A program made the position numbers and the translations under genes. Of a stretch of 13,363 nt of DNA, positions 1-6,573 are shown piece after piece. Every line of letters begins with the position of its first letter. Positions within the stretch are counted from its first letter, which is position 1. The DNA is from Gemmatimonadales bacterium (GTDB lineage: Bacteria; Gemmatimonadota; Gemmatimonadetes; Gemmatimonadales; GWC2-71-9), in assembly GCA_025929805.1 (NCBI GenBank), contig JAICPP010000073.1:1-13363 (forward strand), read 5' to 3'. The notes under the pieces were generated by a model. The model made no database searches. It saw only the letters and a list, made by a program, of their open reading frames with translations, and had not been told where the DNA came from.

Positions 1-327
1 AAAGTCACTCTCGGCTTTTTTGCGATCGTGAGCCTCGTGGCGCTCTGGCTGGAGCGATACCTCCTGGTCATGCCCTCGGTATCCGTACTCCCCGGCCCGG
101 TCTTCCACCGGCACGAGGCCGGACCGACCCTTCTCTTTGCGGGACTCTTCCTGCTTACCTATGCGTTGTTCGGACGGACGTTCCCCATGCTCTCGCCCCG
201 GCTGGCGGAAATAACCCTCGACCGGGAGCGGGGGCACGCCGTGGCGGCGGCGGAGTTCGAGCATGACGAGGGGCCAGGAGACTATGTGCCGGAGGAGTTG
301 CTGGAGCGGAGGAGTAGGCCGAGGTAG
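1..327 (+). CDS. C-terminal end of an NrfD/ActC-like polytopic membrane protein (5' partial)
   Basis: The reading frame is open from the first base, so only the last 108 residues are present. Two hydrophobic segments are visible, about residues 4-30 and 35-56. They are followed by a charged, cytoplasm-like tail rich in Glu and Arg. The stretch LERYLLVMPSV followed by a final helix resembles the end of NrfD-type quinol-binding subunits, such as ActC/ActF of alternative complex III, where such a protein passes electrons from menaquinol or quinol to periplasmic carriers. That family assignment rests on a short fragment and on general resemblance, so it is tentative. The upstream gene context lies outside the window. 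The coding end is certain: a TAG stop, then a convergent intergenic region. Confidence 0.5.
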   Translation, partial: KVTLGFFAIVSLVALWLERYLLVMPSVSVLPGPVFHRHEAGPTLLFAGLFLLTYALFGRTFPMLSPRLAEITLDRERGHAVAAAEFEHDEGPGDYVPEELLERRSRPR

Positions 328-375
328 ACGCCAGACACCAGTCGTCAGCCCCAGTGCCAAATCCGAAAATAGCTA

Positions 376-400
376 AGCCCCCGACTGACAACCGGAGGCT
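376..400. terminator. Candidate bidirectional hairpin terminator between convergent genes
   Basis: AGCCCCCG (376-383) pairs with CGGAGGCT (393-400) with one C/A mismatch around a 9-nt loop. On the plus strand it is followed by TTTCTATT, on the minus strand by TAGCTATTTT. The position between two converging genes fits a shared terminator, but neither T-tract is uninterrupted. Confidence 0.4.
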
Positions 401-442
401 TTCTATTCGGGCCTTTGCGATCTGTGACCGACGAGTGACGAC

Positions 443-456
443 ACTGGGGACTGGGG
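443..456. repeat. Tandem heptamer ACTGGGG x2
   Basis: ACTGGGG occurs twice in direct succession (443-449, 450-456), immediately downstream of the minus-strand anti-sigma stop. An inverted copy, CCCCAGT, lies at 349-355, so the two could pair around the terminator candidate. Adjacent sequence on the minus strand (CGTCACT, CGTCGGT) also reads as degenerate heptamers. Its role is unknown; compare the heptamer cluster at 3515-3611. Confidence 0.4.
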
Positions 457-464
457 TCTAGCTT

Positions 465-1448
465 CTACTTGCTCCGCATCTCCGCATTCAACCGCCGGAT
501 CATGGCCAGCAGGCTGTCGGAGGGTAGTGCGCCGGTAATCACCAGCATCCGGTCGCCGCGCTGCATGGCCATGGTGCGGTCGGCCTGTCCCGGCGGGCGC
601 TTCGAGCGGGTGGTGTCAGTGGCGCCGCTGGAGGAAGGGTCCGGATCCGTCATTGTCCGGCGGGCCAGCAGCTGCGATACATCGCTGGTGGGTCCCTCGA
701 TAGTCCGGATCACCTCTCCCGAGGTCAGCTGCTGAGCCACCACCATGAGCGGCTGCTTCCCTTGCCGGCTTGCCTGGAGCTGCACTTGCACGACCGGCAG
801 GCCATCGATGTGAGGCAGCTTGTCTCCGGCCTCCGCTTGGGCGCCGTCCCACGACATCGTGCGCCACACCCCGTCCAACTCGAGATCCAGGTCGGTTCGG
901 GGAATATCGATGGACGATAATTCCAGAGTGGGCGCCGGTACGACCGGGAGCGACTCCGCCACTGCTGCGGCAGACGGGCGTTGCTGCCGGCGAGCGCGCC
1001 GGGTTGCCGGCTGGGCTGCGACAGTGCGTTTCTGCTGGGGACGGAGGATGGTGGGAGTAACGGACGGAGTGCTGACGACAGGGACGACCCGATTGGCCGG
1101 CGCGGTTGGAGTGACTGGCCGCGGCGTCAGGACATAATTCGCGGTCCAGCCCAAGCCGATTGCGCCCACTAGACTGGCGGCCCAGGCAGCCTGATGGATC
1201 CGCCGGCGCCGAGCCGAAGCCATGACCGAGGCGCGCCGACTGAGCGACTCGAAGGCCGGTGGAATTCTCCGCGGCGGCGCCAGCTTTGCGAGCAGCGCGG
1301 TCGTTCGATCGCGCAGGGCGGCGATGCCGTCTCGGGCGGCCTGGCAGTAGGGACAGACGGCCAGATGACTTTCGATCTCCACGCACTGAGAGCGGCTCAG
1401 TCCCTGGTCCAGGTAGGCGTGGAGCTCCTCCTCAGGAATGTGCCGCAT
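465..1448 (-). CDS. Anti-sigma factor with zinc-finger (zf-HC2-type) domain and one membrane helix
   Basis: This 327-residue protein should bind and silence the ECF sigma factor encoded directly upstream. The N-terminal domain carries H28-x3-C32-x2-C35, the zinc-finger anti-sigma (ZAS/zf-HC2) signature. A single hydrophobic segment at about 85-107 suggests a membrane anchor. It is followed by a Pro/Thr/Ala/Arg-rich linker and a roughly 170-residue domain, probably extracytoplasmic, with no recognised family. I chose the ATG at 1448 because AAAGG lies 5 nt upstream and it overlaps the sigma stop by 17 bp, typical of such pairs. An ATG at 1478 (GGAAG nearby) is possible, and the open frame extends to 1538. 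The overlap implies translational coupling, so sigma and anti-sigma are made in balance. The signal sensed is unknown. Confidence 0.85.
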   Translation of the reverse strand: MRHIPEEELHAYLDQGLSRSQCVEIESHLAVCPYCQAARDGIAALRDRTTALLAKLAPPRRIPPAFESLSRRASVMASARRRRIHQAAWAASLVGAIGLGWTANYVLTPRPVTPTAPANRVVPVVSTPSVTPTILRPQQKRTVAAQPATRRARRQQRPSAAAVAESLPVVPAPTLELSSIDIPRTDLDLELDGVWRTMSWDGAQAEAGDKLPHIDGLPVVQVQLQASRQGKQPLMVVAQQLTSGEVIRTIEGPTSDVSQLLARRTMTDPDPSSSGATDTTRSKRPPGQADRTMAMQRGDRMLVITGALPSDSLLAMIRRLNAEMRSK

Positions 1449-1947
1449 GGCTGCCTTTGATTGGATGCTGTCGATCATGCGCTTCCACCAGCCGCCGCCG
1501 TGCTCGCGCCAGCGTGGTCCCCACAGCGCCCAGCGCAAGACCGGTTTGTGAAGCGATCTCGGGATAACTGAGACCGGCGTCCCAGAGAAGCAGGATTTCC
1601 CGGTCCCGGTGAGTCAGCGTACCGAGCGCCTCCTGGACCGCCGCCATTCGCTCGTCGTGCTCGACCGCGCTGTCCGGAGCGGGCTCCATGGTGGGTTGAG
1701 CGACGGGATCACCTTTCAACAATGTCAAGTGCCGCTTGCGCCGAACCGCGGCCCTGGCTTCATCGCGGGCCAGGTTTGCCGCTACCGCAAATACCCAGGC
1801 TCTGGGCTTCTCCGGACGGTGAGTCAGCGCACGCACGAAGACTTCCTGGGCCAGATCTTCGGCGCGCTCCGCGTCCCACACCTTGCGGTAGAGGAAGCGT
1901 ACCACCGCGGTGTAGGTCGTCTGGTATAGCTGCTCGAGCTCGTCCAT
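1432..1947 (-). CDS. RNA polymerase ECF sigma factor (sigma-70 family)
   Basis: The protein has 171 residues, the usual ECF size, with only regions 2 and 4. Region 2 (about 8-72) contains the typical AEDLAQEVFVRAL helix and RAWVFAVAANLARDEAR. Region 4 (about 103-160) contains LTHRDREILLLWDAGLSYPEIA, a helix-turn-helix for the -35 element, ending in ARARRRL. The ATG at 1947 is preceded by GGAG 8 nt upstream. It directs core polymerase to a regulon that cannot be read from this window. The overlapping downstream anti-sigma gene is its likely regulator. The 90-bp upstream gap probably holds its promoter and contains a 5-bp perfect inverted repeat (CGTCC-AAGA-GGACG, 1991-2004). I could not identify a convincing -35/-10 pair there. 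Confidence 0.9.
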   Translation of the reverse strand: MDELEQLYQTTYTAVVRFLYRKVWDAERAEDLAQEVFVRALTHRPEKPRAWVFAVAANLARDEARAAVRRKRHLTLLKGDPVAQPTMEPAPDSAVEHDERMAAVQEALGTLTHRDREILLLWDAGLSYPEIASQTGLALGAVGTTLARARRRLVEAHDRQHPIKGSHAAHS

Positions 1948-2037
1948 TACTGGCGCTCCAGGAACACCGCACCGGTTAGTCCGGTCGGGTCGTCCAAGAG
2001 GACGGCGTAACTCAGGGAATTTGCACAGTTTCTCGGG

Positions 2038-2832
2038 TTATCCCGGCCGCATCCCCCGCCGGGCAAAGACACAACCCGGGTGAAGGCTCTGCTTCCTGGG
2101 CGGCCATTCGCTGCACAGGTCCGGCTTGGCCGGCCGGCCGTCGGCCCGGCGGCGGTTGTGCAGGCTGCATCCGACGCCGTCATCGTCCAGATAGCCGCAG
2201 GCAGAGATGATCTCGGCCTCGATGGAGTAGTCACCGGCTCGCTCCACCTTGCAGAGATACGGCGAACGCCGTGAACGCACCAGGGCCTCCAGCTTCCGCT
2301 GTCGTTTCGTGCACATGATCTCGATTTGGAGGTCCCGGCAGCAGGCGGCCCCGCGCAGGTTATCCGCGGTCCGGCAGGATGCCAGCGCACATGGATTGCC
2401 ACTCTTGAGGACCGGGAGGCTTCGTGCCGGTGGTGGCAGCCTGCGTACGGCCGTGCGCCGGTTCTCCACCACCAGAAATCGATCATGCTCGAGTCGGCGG
2501 GGTTGGCTCGGTTTCCGAGGACCTGCCGGGAGCGCACCGGTAAAGCCGTGGGCGGTACACCGGACGCGAAGTCCGTCCCGCTGGAGAAACCGGCAGGGTA
2601 CGTGGAGCATCGCATCCACGTACAGTTCGCCCTCGTCCTCCCAGAGATCGTAGAAGGTGATCCGTTCTGTGTGCCCGATGAGCCAAGTGGCTTCATGATC
2701 CAGCGAGGCCGTGCCCTCCTCCAGGGCACCCACCCTGAGGGTCACCGGCACGCCCCGGCACTGGGAACCAATCCCCTGGCAGGGTGGAGCCATGCTGCGT
2801 TGGGACGGAGTAGGTGTGAGACCTGTGCTCAT
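2038..2832 (-). CDS. Cysteine-rich protein of unknown function, possible metal or Fe-S cluster binder
   Basis: The protein has 264 residues with 14 cysteines (18, 25, 80, 92, 148, 153, 164, 165, 174, 194, 212, 222, 240, 254). There is no signal peptide and no membrane helix. The C-terminal half has AACC at 162-165 and later C212-x9-C222-x2-H225-x14-C240 followed by SEWPP. This layout recalls YkgJ/UPF0153-type cysteine-cluster proteins, which are thought to bind Fe-S or zinc. The N-terminal half has an acidic patch, YDLWEDEGELYVD, next to HVPC and a further cysteine at 92. I do not recognise a specific family. The ATG at 2832 has a poor ribosome-binding site; an internal Met14 is an alternative. 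The gene is divergent from the cupredoxin gene and lies 90 bp upstream of the ECF sigma gene on the same strand, so it may share regulation with either. Confidence 0.65.
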   Translation of the reverse strand: MSTGLTPTPSQRSMAPPCQGIGSQCRGVPVTLRVGALEEGTASLDHEATWLIGHTERITFYDLWEDEGELYVDAMLHVPCRFLQRDGLRVRCTAHGFTGALPAGPRKPSQPRRLEHDRFLVVENRRTAVRRLPPPARSLPVLKSGNPCALASCRTADNLRGAACCRDLQIEIMCTKRQRKLEALVRSRRSPYLCKVERAGDYSIEAEIISACGYLDDDGVGCSLHNRRRADGRPAKPDLCSEWPPRKQSLHPGCVFARRGMRPG

Positions 2833-2998
2833 GCAGACCCAGGCGGAGAAGATTGGCCGGCTCGGCGTAAGCTAATCCGTTGAATCTGCCGCGGCGAACA
2901 CTGGGGCTCAGCCCCTCTTCCGTTTGGCACGACCCCGCTTATAGTGAAAGGGTTCACAAGGTGGGCAACCCAAAAGTTTCGGAGGCGGTGCGGCGACA
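2833..2998. promoter_or_regulatory. Divergent intergenic region with palindrome and a -10-like box
   Basis: This 166-bp gap separates the minus-strand cysteine-rich gene from the plus-strand cupredoxin gene, so both promoters should be here. A perfect 5-bp palindrome, GGGGC-TCA-GCCCC, lies at 2903-2915. TATAGT at 2940-2945 could be a plus-strand -10 box, but no good -35 sits 17 bp upstream of it. GGAGG at 2981-2985 is 13 nt ahead of the ATG, a rather long spacing for a ribosome-binding site. The element assignments are weak. Confidence 0.3.
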
Positions 2999-3496
2999 AT
3001 GCGGATGATTTCCATGGTGGCGGGGCTGACTCTAGTCTTAGCGGCCTGCGGTGGGGACCAAAAGACTGGAGATCAGCAGGGAACGACGGCGGCTCCTGAG
3101 CAACCTGCCCCTGCGGCCGACGCCCCGGCGGGAGAGGCTCCGGGGGCTGGTGCTGCAGGCGGCGGAGGTAAGACTCATGATGTCAATATGGTACTGGAAG
3201 GGAGCAGCTATAAGTACGTACCGGATCAGCTGACCGTCGGGTCCAATGACGTGATTCGGTATCACAACAAGAGCGGCGGTCCTCACAACGTGGCGTTCTG
3301 GACGGACAGCATTCCCAAGGGAGCTGAATCGGCCATAACCGTGCCCGAGCCGATGGCCCCGCTGTCCAGCAAGCTGGTAGTGGCACCCGATGAAGTCATC
3401 GAGGTCAAGCTAAACAACGCCCCCAAAGGCGAGTACAAATACTACTGTACCCCTCACCTGGCCCTCGGAATGAAGGCGCGGCTGACTGTGCAGTAA
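2999..3496 (+). CDS. Plastocyanin/azurin-like cupredoxin lipoprotein
   Basis: This is a 165-residue periplasmic type-1 copper protein that should carry single electrons between membrane complexes. The N-terminus is a lipoprotein signal with the lipobox LAAC, acylated Cys17. An Ala/Pro/Gly-rich flexible linker follows (about 18-58), then a cupredoxin fold of about 105 residues. The copper ligands are visible: His96 in GGPHNVAF, then Cys150, His153 and Met158 in YYCTPHLALGM. This set matches plastocyanin-like and halocyanin-like proteins. The start is ATG at 2999; ATGs at 3005 and 3014 would also leave a signal peptide. It is a single-gene unit closed by a strong terminator. A role with the partial ActC-like complex or a terminal oxidase is plausible but is only inferred. 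Confidence 0.88.
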   Translation: MRMISMVAGLTLVLAACGGDQKTGDQQGTTAAPEQPAPAADAPAGEAPGAGAAGGGGKTHDVNMVLEGSSYKYVPDQLTVGSNDVIRYHNKSGGPHNVAFWTDSIPKGAESAITVPEPMAPLSSKLVVAPDEVIEVKLNNAPKGEYKYYCTPHLALGMKARLTVQ

Positions 3497-3514
3497 GAGC
3501 GGGAAGCAGTTGGT

Positions 3515-3611
3515 GGTAAGCGGTAGGTGGGGTGATCCAGCCGATGGACACCCCGCTTTTTTATCTTCCTCCTCCTATTCAGTGACCACCTACCGCTCAC
3601 CACTTACCGCT
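3515..3611. repeat. Inverted and tandem copies of a degenerate heptamer (GTRAGCG/GTARGTG)
   Basis: AGCGGTAGGTGG (3519-3530, plus) has a perfect 12-bp inverted partner, CCACCTACCGCT, at 3586-3597. A near copy, CCACTTACCGCT, follows at 3600-3611. Read on the minus strand, the right arm is two 14-mers, GTGAGCGGTAAGTG and GTGAGCGGTAGGTG, i.e. four heptamers. The left arm reads GTAAGCG then GTAGGTG. The arms enclose the cupredoxin terminator, and the right arm covers the last codons and stop of the PAP2-like gene. The function is unknown: it could be a dispersed repeat or a structural terminator element. Confidence 0.6.
3529..3562 (+). terminator. Rho-independent terminator of the cupredoxin gene
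   Basis: GGGGTG (3529-3534) pairs with CACCCC (3549-3554). The stem continues inward with TCCA/TGGA around the loop GCCGA, with one bulged A. GC and six T residues follow directly. This is a textbook intrinsic terminator, 33 bp after the stop. It has no T-tract on the minus strand, so it serves the plus strand only. Confidence 0.85.
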
Positions 3612-4481
3612 CACCCCTAACCCTCTCCCCCAGGCCCAGCTGACCACACCCCCGACCGCCAGGCCTGCTACGGCGTCGATACCATAGTGCATTTGGCAGT
3701 AGACCACACCGACAGTCAGCAGGACGGTGGGAATCAGCAGGAGCAACCCCATCCGGCGAGAGACGCGGGCCGCAGTCAGAGTTGCAGCCAGCGCCGCCGC
3801 GACGTGAGAGGACGGGAACGCCGCGCCGTAAGAGCTGCCACTGGCGAGGGCCTCGTACACCAGGCGAGCCGGCAGATTGTCCGTAAACCAGGCCGGTGGA
3901 GGGCTGAAGGCGTAATAGGGGCCGGCCACCGGGAAAAAAATGAAAGCCAGGTAGCAGATCACAAAGGTAGTCATGACGACCAGCACAAACCGCCGCACCC
4001 CGGCGAGATCACCTCGCCACGCGAAGTACAGGGCCGGGGCAGATACGATCAAATAGTACGACAGGTAGGCTGCGTGGAGCACGGTGGACCAGAACCAGCT
4101 CGGGGCCGATCGCCAGCCTTCCTGGCTGATCTGGGTCCCGAACAGGAAGAGCTCCCACCGCTGTACCACCTGGTCGTATGCCGGCAATCCCGCATTCAGA
4201 AAATCGAGCTCGCCATAGAGCCCGGGAAGCAGGAAGAGCGGGTAGATCTCTCGTATGGTCCGTCCCACTGGCCCCAGTCCTGGCCGGGTCAGAAGGAACA
4301 AGAGTATGAGGAACAATCCGTGCGCGGTGAGCAGCCACCAGCGGACCGGTGCCGTCACTCGGAACAGGGCGGCTATCGAGACGACTCCCAGATACGCGAG
4401 CAGCAGAAGATCGACGGCCCGGAGAGAGGTCGCACGCTCCCGAACGGACGTCATCGAGGATCGGGGCAGCGCTACAGCCAT
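3597..4481 (-). CDS. Aur1/PAP2-family membrane phosphotransferase or phosphatase
   Basis: This is a 294-residue polytopic membrane protein with about six or seven hydrophobic helices. PAP2-superfamily catalytic motifs are visible: PSSH with His226 in AAFPSSHVAAAL, and a later YCQMHYGIDAVAG with His265 and Asp269, the form typical of the Aur1 (PAP2_3) branch rather than classical PgpB. FPVAGPYYAF precedes them. Aur1-like enzymes move phospho-headgroups onto ceramide, while other members are lipid phosphatases. As the last gene of a ceramide-type operon, headgroup transfer or removal on a sphingolipid is the likely job; the actual substrate is inferred. I chose the ATG at 4481 because GGAAGGCGGG lies just upstream; it overlaps the preceding stop by 10 bp. 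The open frame runs further to 4586. The C-terminal VSGKW and the stop lie inside a repeated element. Confidence 0.75.
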   Translation of the reverse strand: MAVALPRSSMTSVRERATSLRAVDLLLLAYLGVVSIAALFRVTAPVRWWLLTAHGLFLILLFLLTRPGLGPVGRTIREIYPLFLLPGLYGELDFLNAGLPAYDQVVQRWELFLFGTQISQEGWRSAPSWFWSTVLHAAYLSYYLIVSAPALYFAWRGDLAGVRRFVLVVMTTFVICYLAFIFFPVAGPYYAFSPPPAWFTDNLPARLVYEALASGSSYGAAFPSSHVAAALAATLTAARVSRRMGLLLLIPTVLLTVGVVYCQMHYGIDAVAGLAVGGVVSWAWGRGLGVSGKW

Positions 4482-5440
4482 CCCGCCTTCCGATACCACT
4501 GGTATGTCTCGGCGAGACCGCTGCGGAGGTCGTGTACCGGGTGCCAATCGGACTCCTGAATCAGGGGAGTCGGGTCGCCGGTCCACGCGGGCTGGAAGAA
4601 TTCATTGGCCTTATCGATGGTGAGAATGGTGGTTCGCCCGGTGAGGCGGCAAGACGTCTCGGTCAGAGTGAGCAGTGCTCGACCCAGAGCGGGCGGAATC
4701 CGGATCGTCTTGACCGAGCATCCCATCGCCGAGGCAATGGCCCGGCTGAAATCGGCGCTGGTAAACACCTCCGGGTGGCATGCATTATAGGTCCGTCCGA
4801 CAGTATTGTCCCTCTCCCCCACGGCCAGGAGCGCAGCCGCGAGGTCCGCTGCGTGTATGGCCGAGAGCTCCTGGGTACCGCTGCCGAATATGGGGGCCAT
4901 CCCGAGCCGGGCCAGCTTGAACAGCTTCAGGACCTCGCGGTCTCGCGGTCCATATACAATAGGTGGTCGCACGATCGACCAGGATAAGCGACTGGCCCGG
5001 ACAACCTGCTCCGCCTCCAGCTTGCTCCGCCCATAGGCCGTCACCGGTCGAGGCGGCTCGTTGCCCCGTAGCGGCGCGCCCCGCGGGGCTGGGCCGCCAG
5101 CAGCCAGCGACGACACCAATACGAAGCGGAGATCTCCTCGGCGTTCAGCCGCAGCCACCAGATTCCTGGTGCCTTCCCGATTGGCGCGCAAAAACTCGGC
5201 CTCGCTGCGGGCTGCCACCACTCCGGCAACGTGGTATACGATATCCTGGTTCTCGACGGCTCCCTCCAGAGCTTCGTTCTGGTGGAGATGTCCGGAGAGC
5301 ACCCGCACTCGCTCGGCGCCCAGGGCCAGCGCCTTTTTCGGCGAACGGGCCAGGGCAGTCACTTCAACACCTGCTCGGACTAGGGTTTCGACCAGATGAC
5401 TACCGACGAAGCCAGTGGCGCCGGTCACCAACGCCTTCAT
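4472..5440 (-). CDS. NAD(P)-dependent epimerase/dehydratase-family reductase, probable ceramide (3-keto) reductase
   Basis: This 322-residue extended short-chain dehydrogenase has a Rossmann nucleotide site at the very N-terminus, G7-x2-G10-x2-G13 in VTGATGFVGSHL. It has a catalytic serine in VLVSSLAAGG (110-111) and YGRSK with Tyr136 and Lys140. Family members reduce ketones or epimerise sugars with NAD(P)H. In Caulobacter, a protein of this family (CerR) reduces the 3-keto group of the newly acylated ceramide. The position here, directly after the ceramide synthase-like gene, supports that role, though the sequence alone cannot separate it from sugar-nucleotide enzymes. The ATG at 5440 overlaps the preceding TGA as ATGA; a longer start to 5533 would add residues unlike the family. 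It overlaps the PAP2-like gene downstream by 10 bp. Confidence 0.78.
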   Translation of the reverse strand: MKALVTGATGFVGSHLVETLVRAGVEVTALARSPKKALALGAERVRVLSGHLHQNEALEGAVENQDIVYHVAGVVAARSEAEFLRANREGTRNLVAAAERRGDLRFVLVSSLAAGGPAPRGAPLRGNEPPRPVTAYGRSKLEAEQVVRASRLSWSIVRPPIVYGPRDREVLKLFKLARLGMAPIFGSGTQELSAIHAADLAAALLAVGERDNTVGRTYNACHPEVFTSADFSRAIASAMGCSVKTIRIPPALGRALLTLTETSCRLTGRTTILTIDKANEFFQPAWTGDPTPLIQESDWHPVHDLRSGLAETYQWYRKAGWL

Positions 5441-6573
5441 AGCTCTCGGTCGTACAGGCGGTAGGTCTTGTAGACCTTGAAGGTCATCTTCTCCAGGCCG
5501 GCGTTCATGGCGGGATTGTCCTCCAGAATCCAACCGGCTTCTCCCCAGTAGATCCCACGCTCTCCCGATCGGGTCCAGATCCAGTGGTACAGCATGGCAT
5601 CCACGCCCTTGCCCTGGAAGCCAGGATGCACCCCGAGAAGGAGAATCCGGGCCCGCCGTATTCGTTTCATCTTGAGTGCCCAGAGCAGCTGCAACACCAC
5701 GGGGAAGAGCCGGCCCGATCGATTCCTCCGAAAGACGACGTTGAGATCGGGCAAGGCAATACCGAAACCGATCAGCTTTCCGTCCTTTTCCGCTATCGGT
5801 ACCAGCTCGGGGATCACCACCGGCTTGAATTGCTCCGCCAAATGATCGATCTCGTGCTCCGTCATCGGCACGAAGCCCCAGTTCTTCTCCCAGGCCGCGT
5901 TGTAGAGCTCCTTGATTCGTGCTACCTCGCCCTCGAAATCTTCCATGTTTAGTGAACGCAGGACGATCCCTTGCCGCTGCCGGATCAGCTCGGTGGCGCG
6001 AGCCAGGCGTTCGGGAACCGGTACGTAGTGGTCCTCACGCCCTCCCTGGTATACCCATAGGTCCTTGGCTTTGTGAAATCCCGCCCGCTCGAGCAGCCCG
6101 ATGTAGTAGGGCGGATTGTGCGGCATCATGAGGGTGGGCGGGGTATCGAAACCCTCGACCAGCAACCCGCACTCGTCGTTTACCGAAAACGACGCCGGAC
6201 CTCGCAGCACGTTGTGTCCCCGGGCTCGGCACCACCCGGAGGCCGCTTCCAGCAGCGCGTCGGCTACCGCCTGGTCGTCGATCGATTCGAAGAACCCGAA
6301 GAAGCCCACCCCGTCGCCGTGGGTCTCATTGTGAAGTCGGTTGCTGATCGCCGCGATACGGCCCACGGGCTCGCTGTTCCGTTCGGCGATGAAATACTCG
6401 GCTTCTCCGTGCTTGAAGAACGGGTTTTTGGTGCGAGAGAGTAGCGTAGCCACATCCCGACGCAACGGCGGGACCCAGAGAGGGTCCCGCGCGTGGAGTC
6501 TATAAGGGAGATCGATAAACCGCCTGAGATCCCGCCGCTCGCGCGTCGCTCGGACGCGCAGGCGATCGTTCAG
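5437..6573 (-). CDS. GNAT-like N-acyltransferase of the YghO/bacterial ceramide synthase type
   Basis: The protein has 378 residues if started at CTG 6573. The N-terminus RDLRRFIDLPYRLHARDPLW, the block 123-157 with GPASFSVNDECGLLVEGFD and MMPHNPPYY, and the GNAT acyl-CoA loop at about 313-325 (GVHPGFQGKGVD) match the YghO-like family. That family includes Caulobacter bCerS, which N-acylates 3-ketosphinganine. The neighbouring serine palmitoyltransferase-like and reductase genes fit this role. No ATG, GTG or TTG exists at a sensible start. CTG at 6573-6571 forms CTGA with the upstream stop and has GGGGG 4 nt before it. Starting at the upstream in-frame codon at 6858 would add 95 low-complexity residues read through the preceding gene. 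The gene overlaps the next one as ATGA. Confidence 0.82.
   Translation of the reverse strand: MNDRLRVRATRERRDLRRFIDLPYRLHARDPLWVPPLRRDVATLLSRTKNPFFKHGEAEYFIAERNSEPVGRIAAISNRLHNETHGDGVGFFGFFESIDDQAVADALLEAASGWCRARGHNVLRGPASFSVNDECGLLVEGFDTPPTLMMPHNPPYYIGLLERAGFHKAKDLWVYQGGREDHYVPVPERLARATELIRQRQGIVLRSLNMEDFEGEVARIKELYNAAWEKNWGFVPMTEHEIDHLAEQFKPVVIPELVPIAEKDGKLIGFGIALPDLNVVFRRNRSGRLFPVVLQLLWALKMKRIRRARILLLGVHPGFQGKGVDAMLYHWIWTRSGERGIYWGEAGWILEDNPAMNAGLEKMTFKVYKTYRLYDREL

Noticed and set aside
1991..2004. CGTCC-AAGA-GGACG inverted repeat as a terminator for the cysteine-rich gene
   Set aside because: The stem is only 5 bp and no T-tract follows it on the minus strand; at best an operator, without support.
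1947..2729. Open frame of 260 codons overlapping the cysteine-rich gene in another minus frame
   Set aside because: Its composition is Arg/Pro/Ser/Thr-rich with no patterned motifs; the chosen frame has ordered cysteine pairs and normal amino-acid use. The two cannot both be typical genes.
2924..2938. Sigma-54-like promoter (TTGGCAC ... GCTT) upstream of the cupredoxin gene
   Set aside because: The GG to GC spacing is 9 rather than 10 bases and the -12 element is not TTGC-like.
3687..4559. Open frame of 290 codons on the plus strand opposite the PAP2-like gene
   Set aside because: Its translation is polar, Gln/Arg/His-rich and low in hydrophobic structure, and it lies antisense to a gene with clear membrane helices and catalytic motifs.
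5441..5533. Upstream extension of the reductase to 5533
   Set aside because: The Rossmann motif begins at the Met encoded at 5440, as is usual, and that ATG forms an ATGA overlap with the preceding gene.
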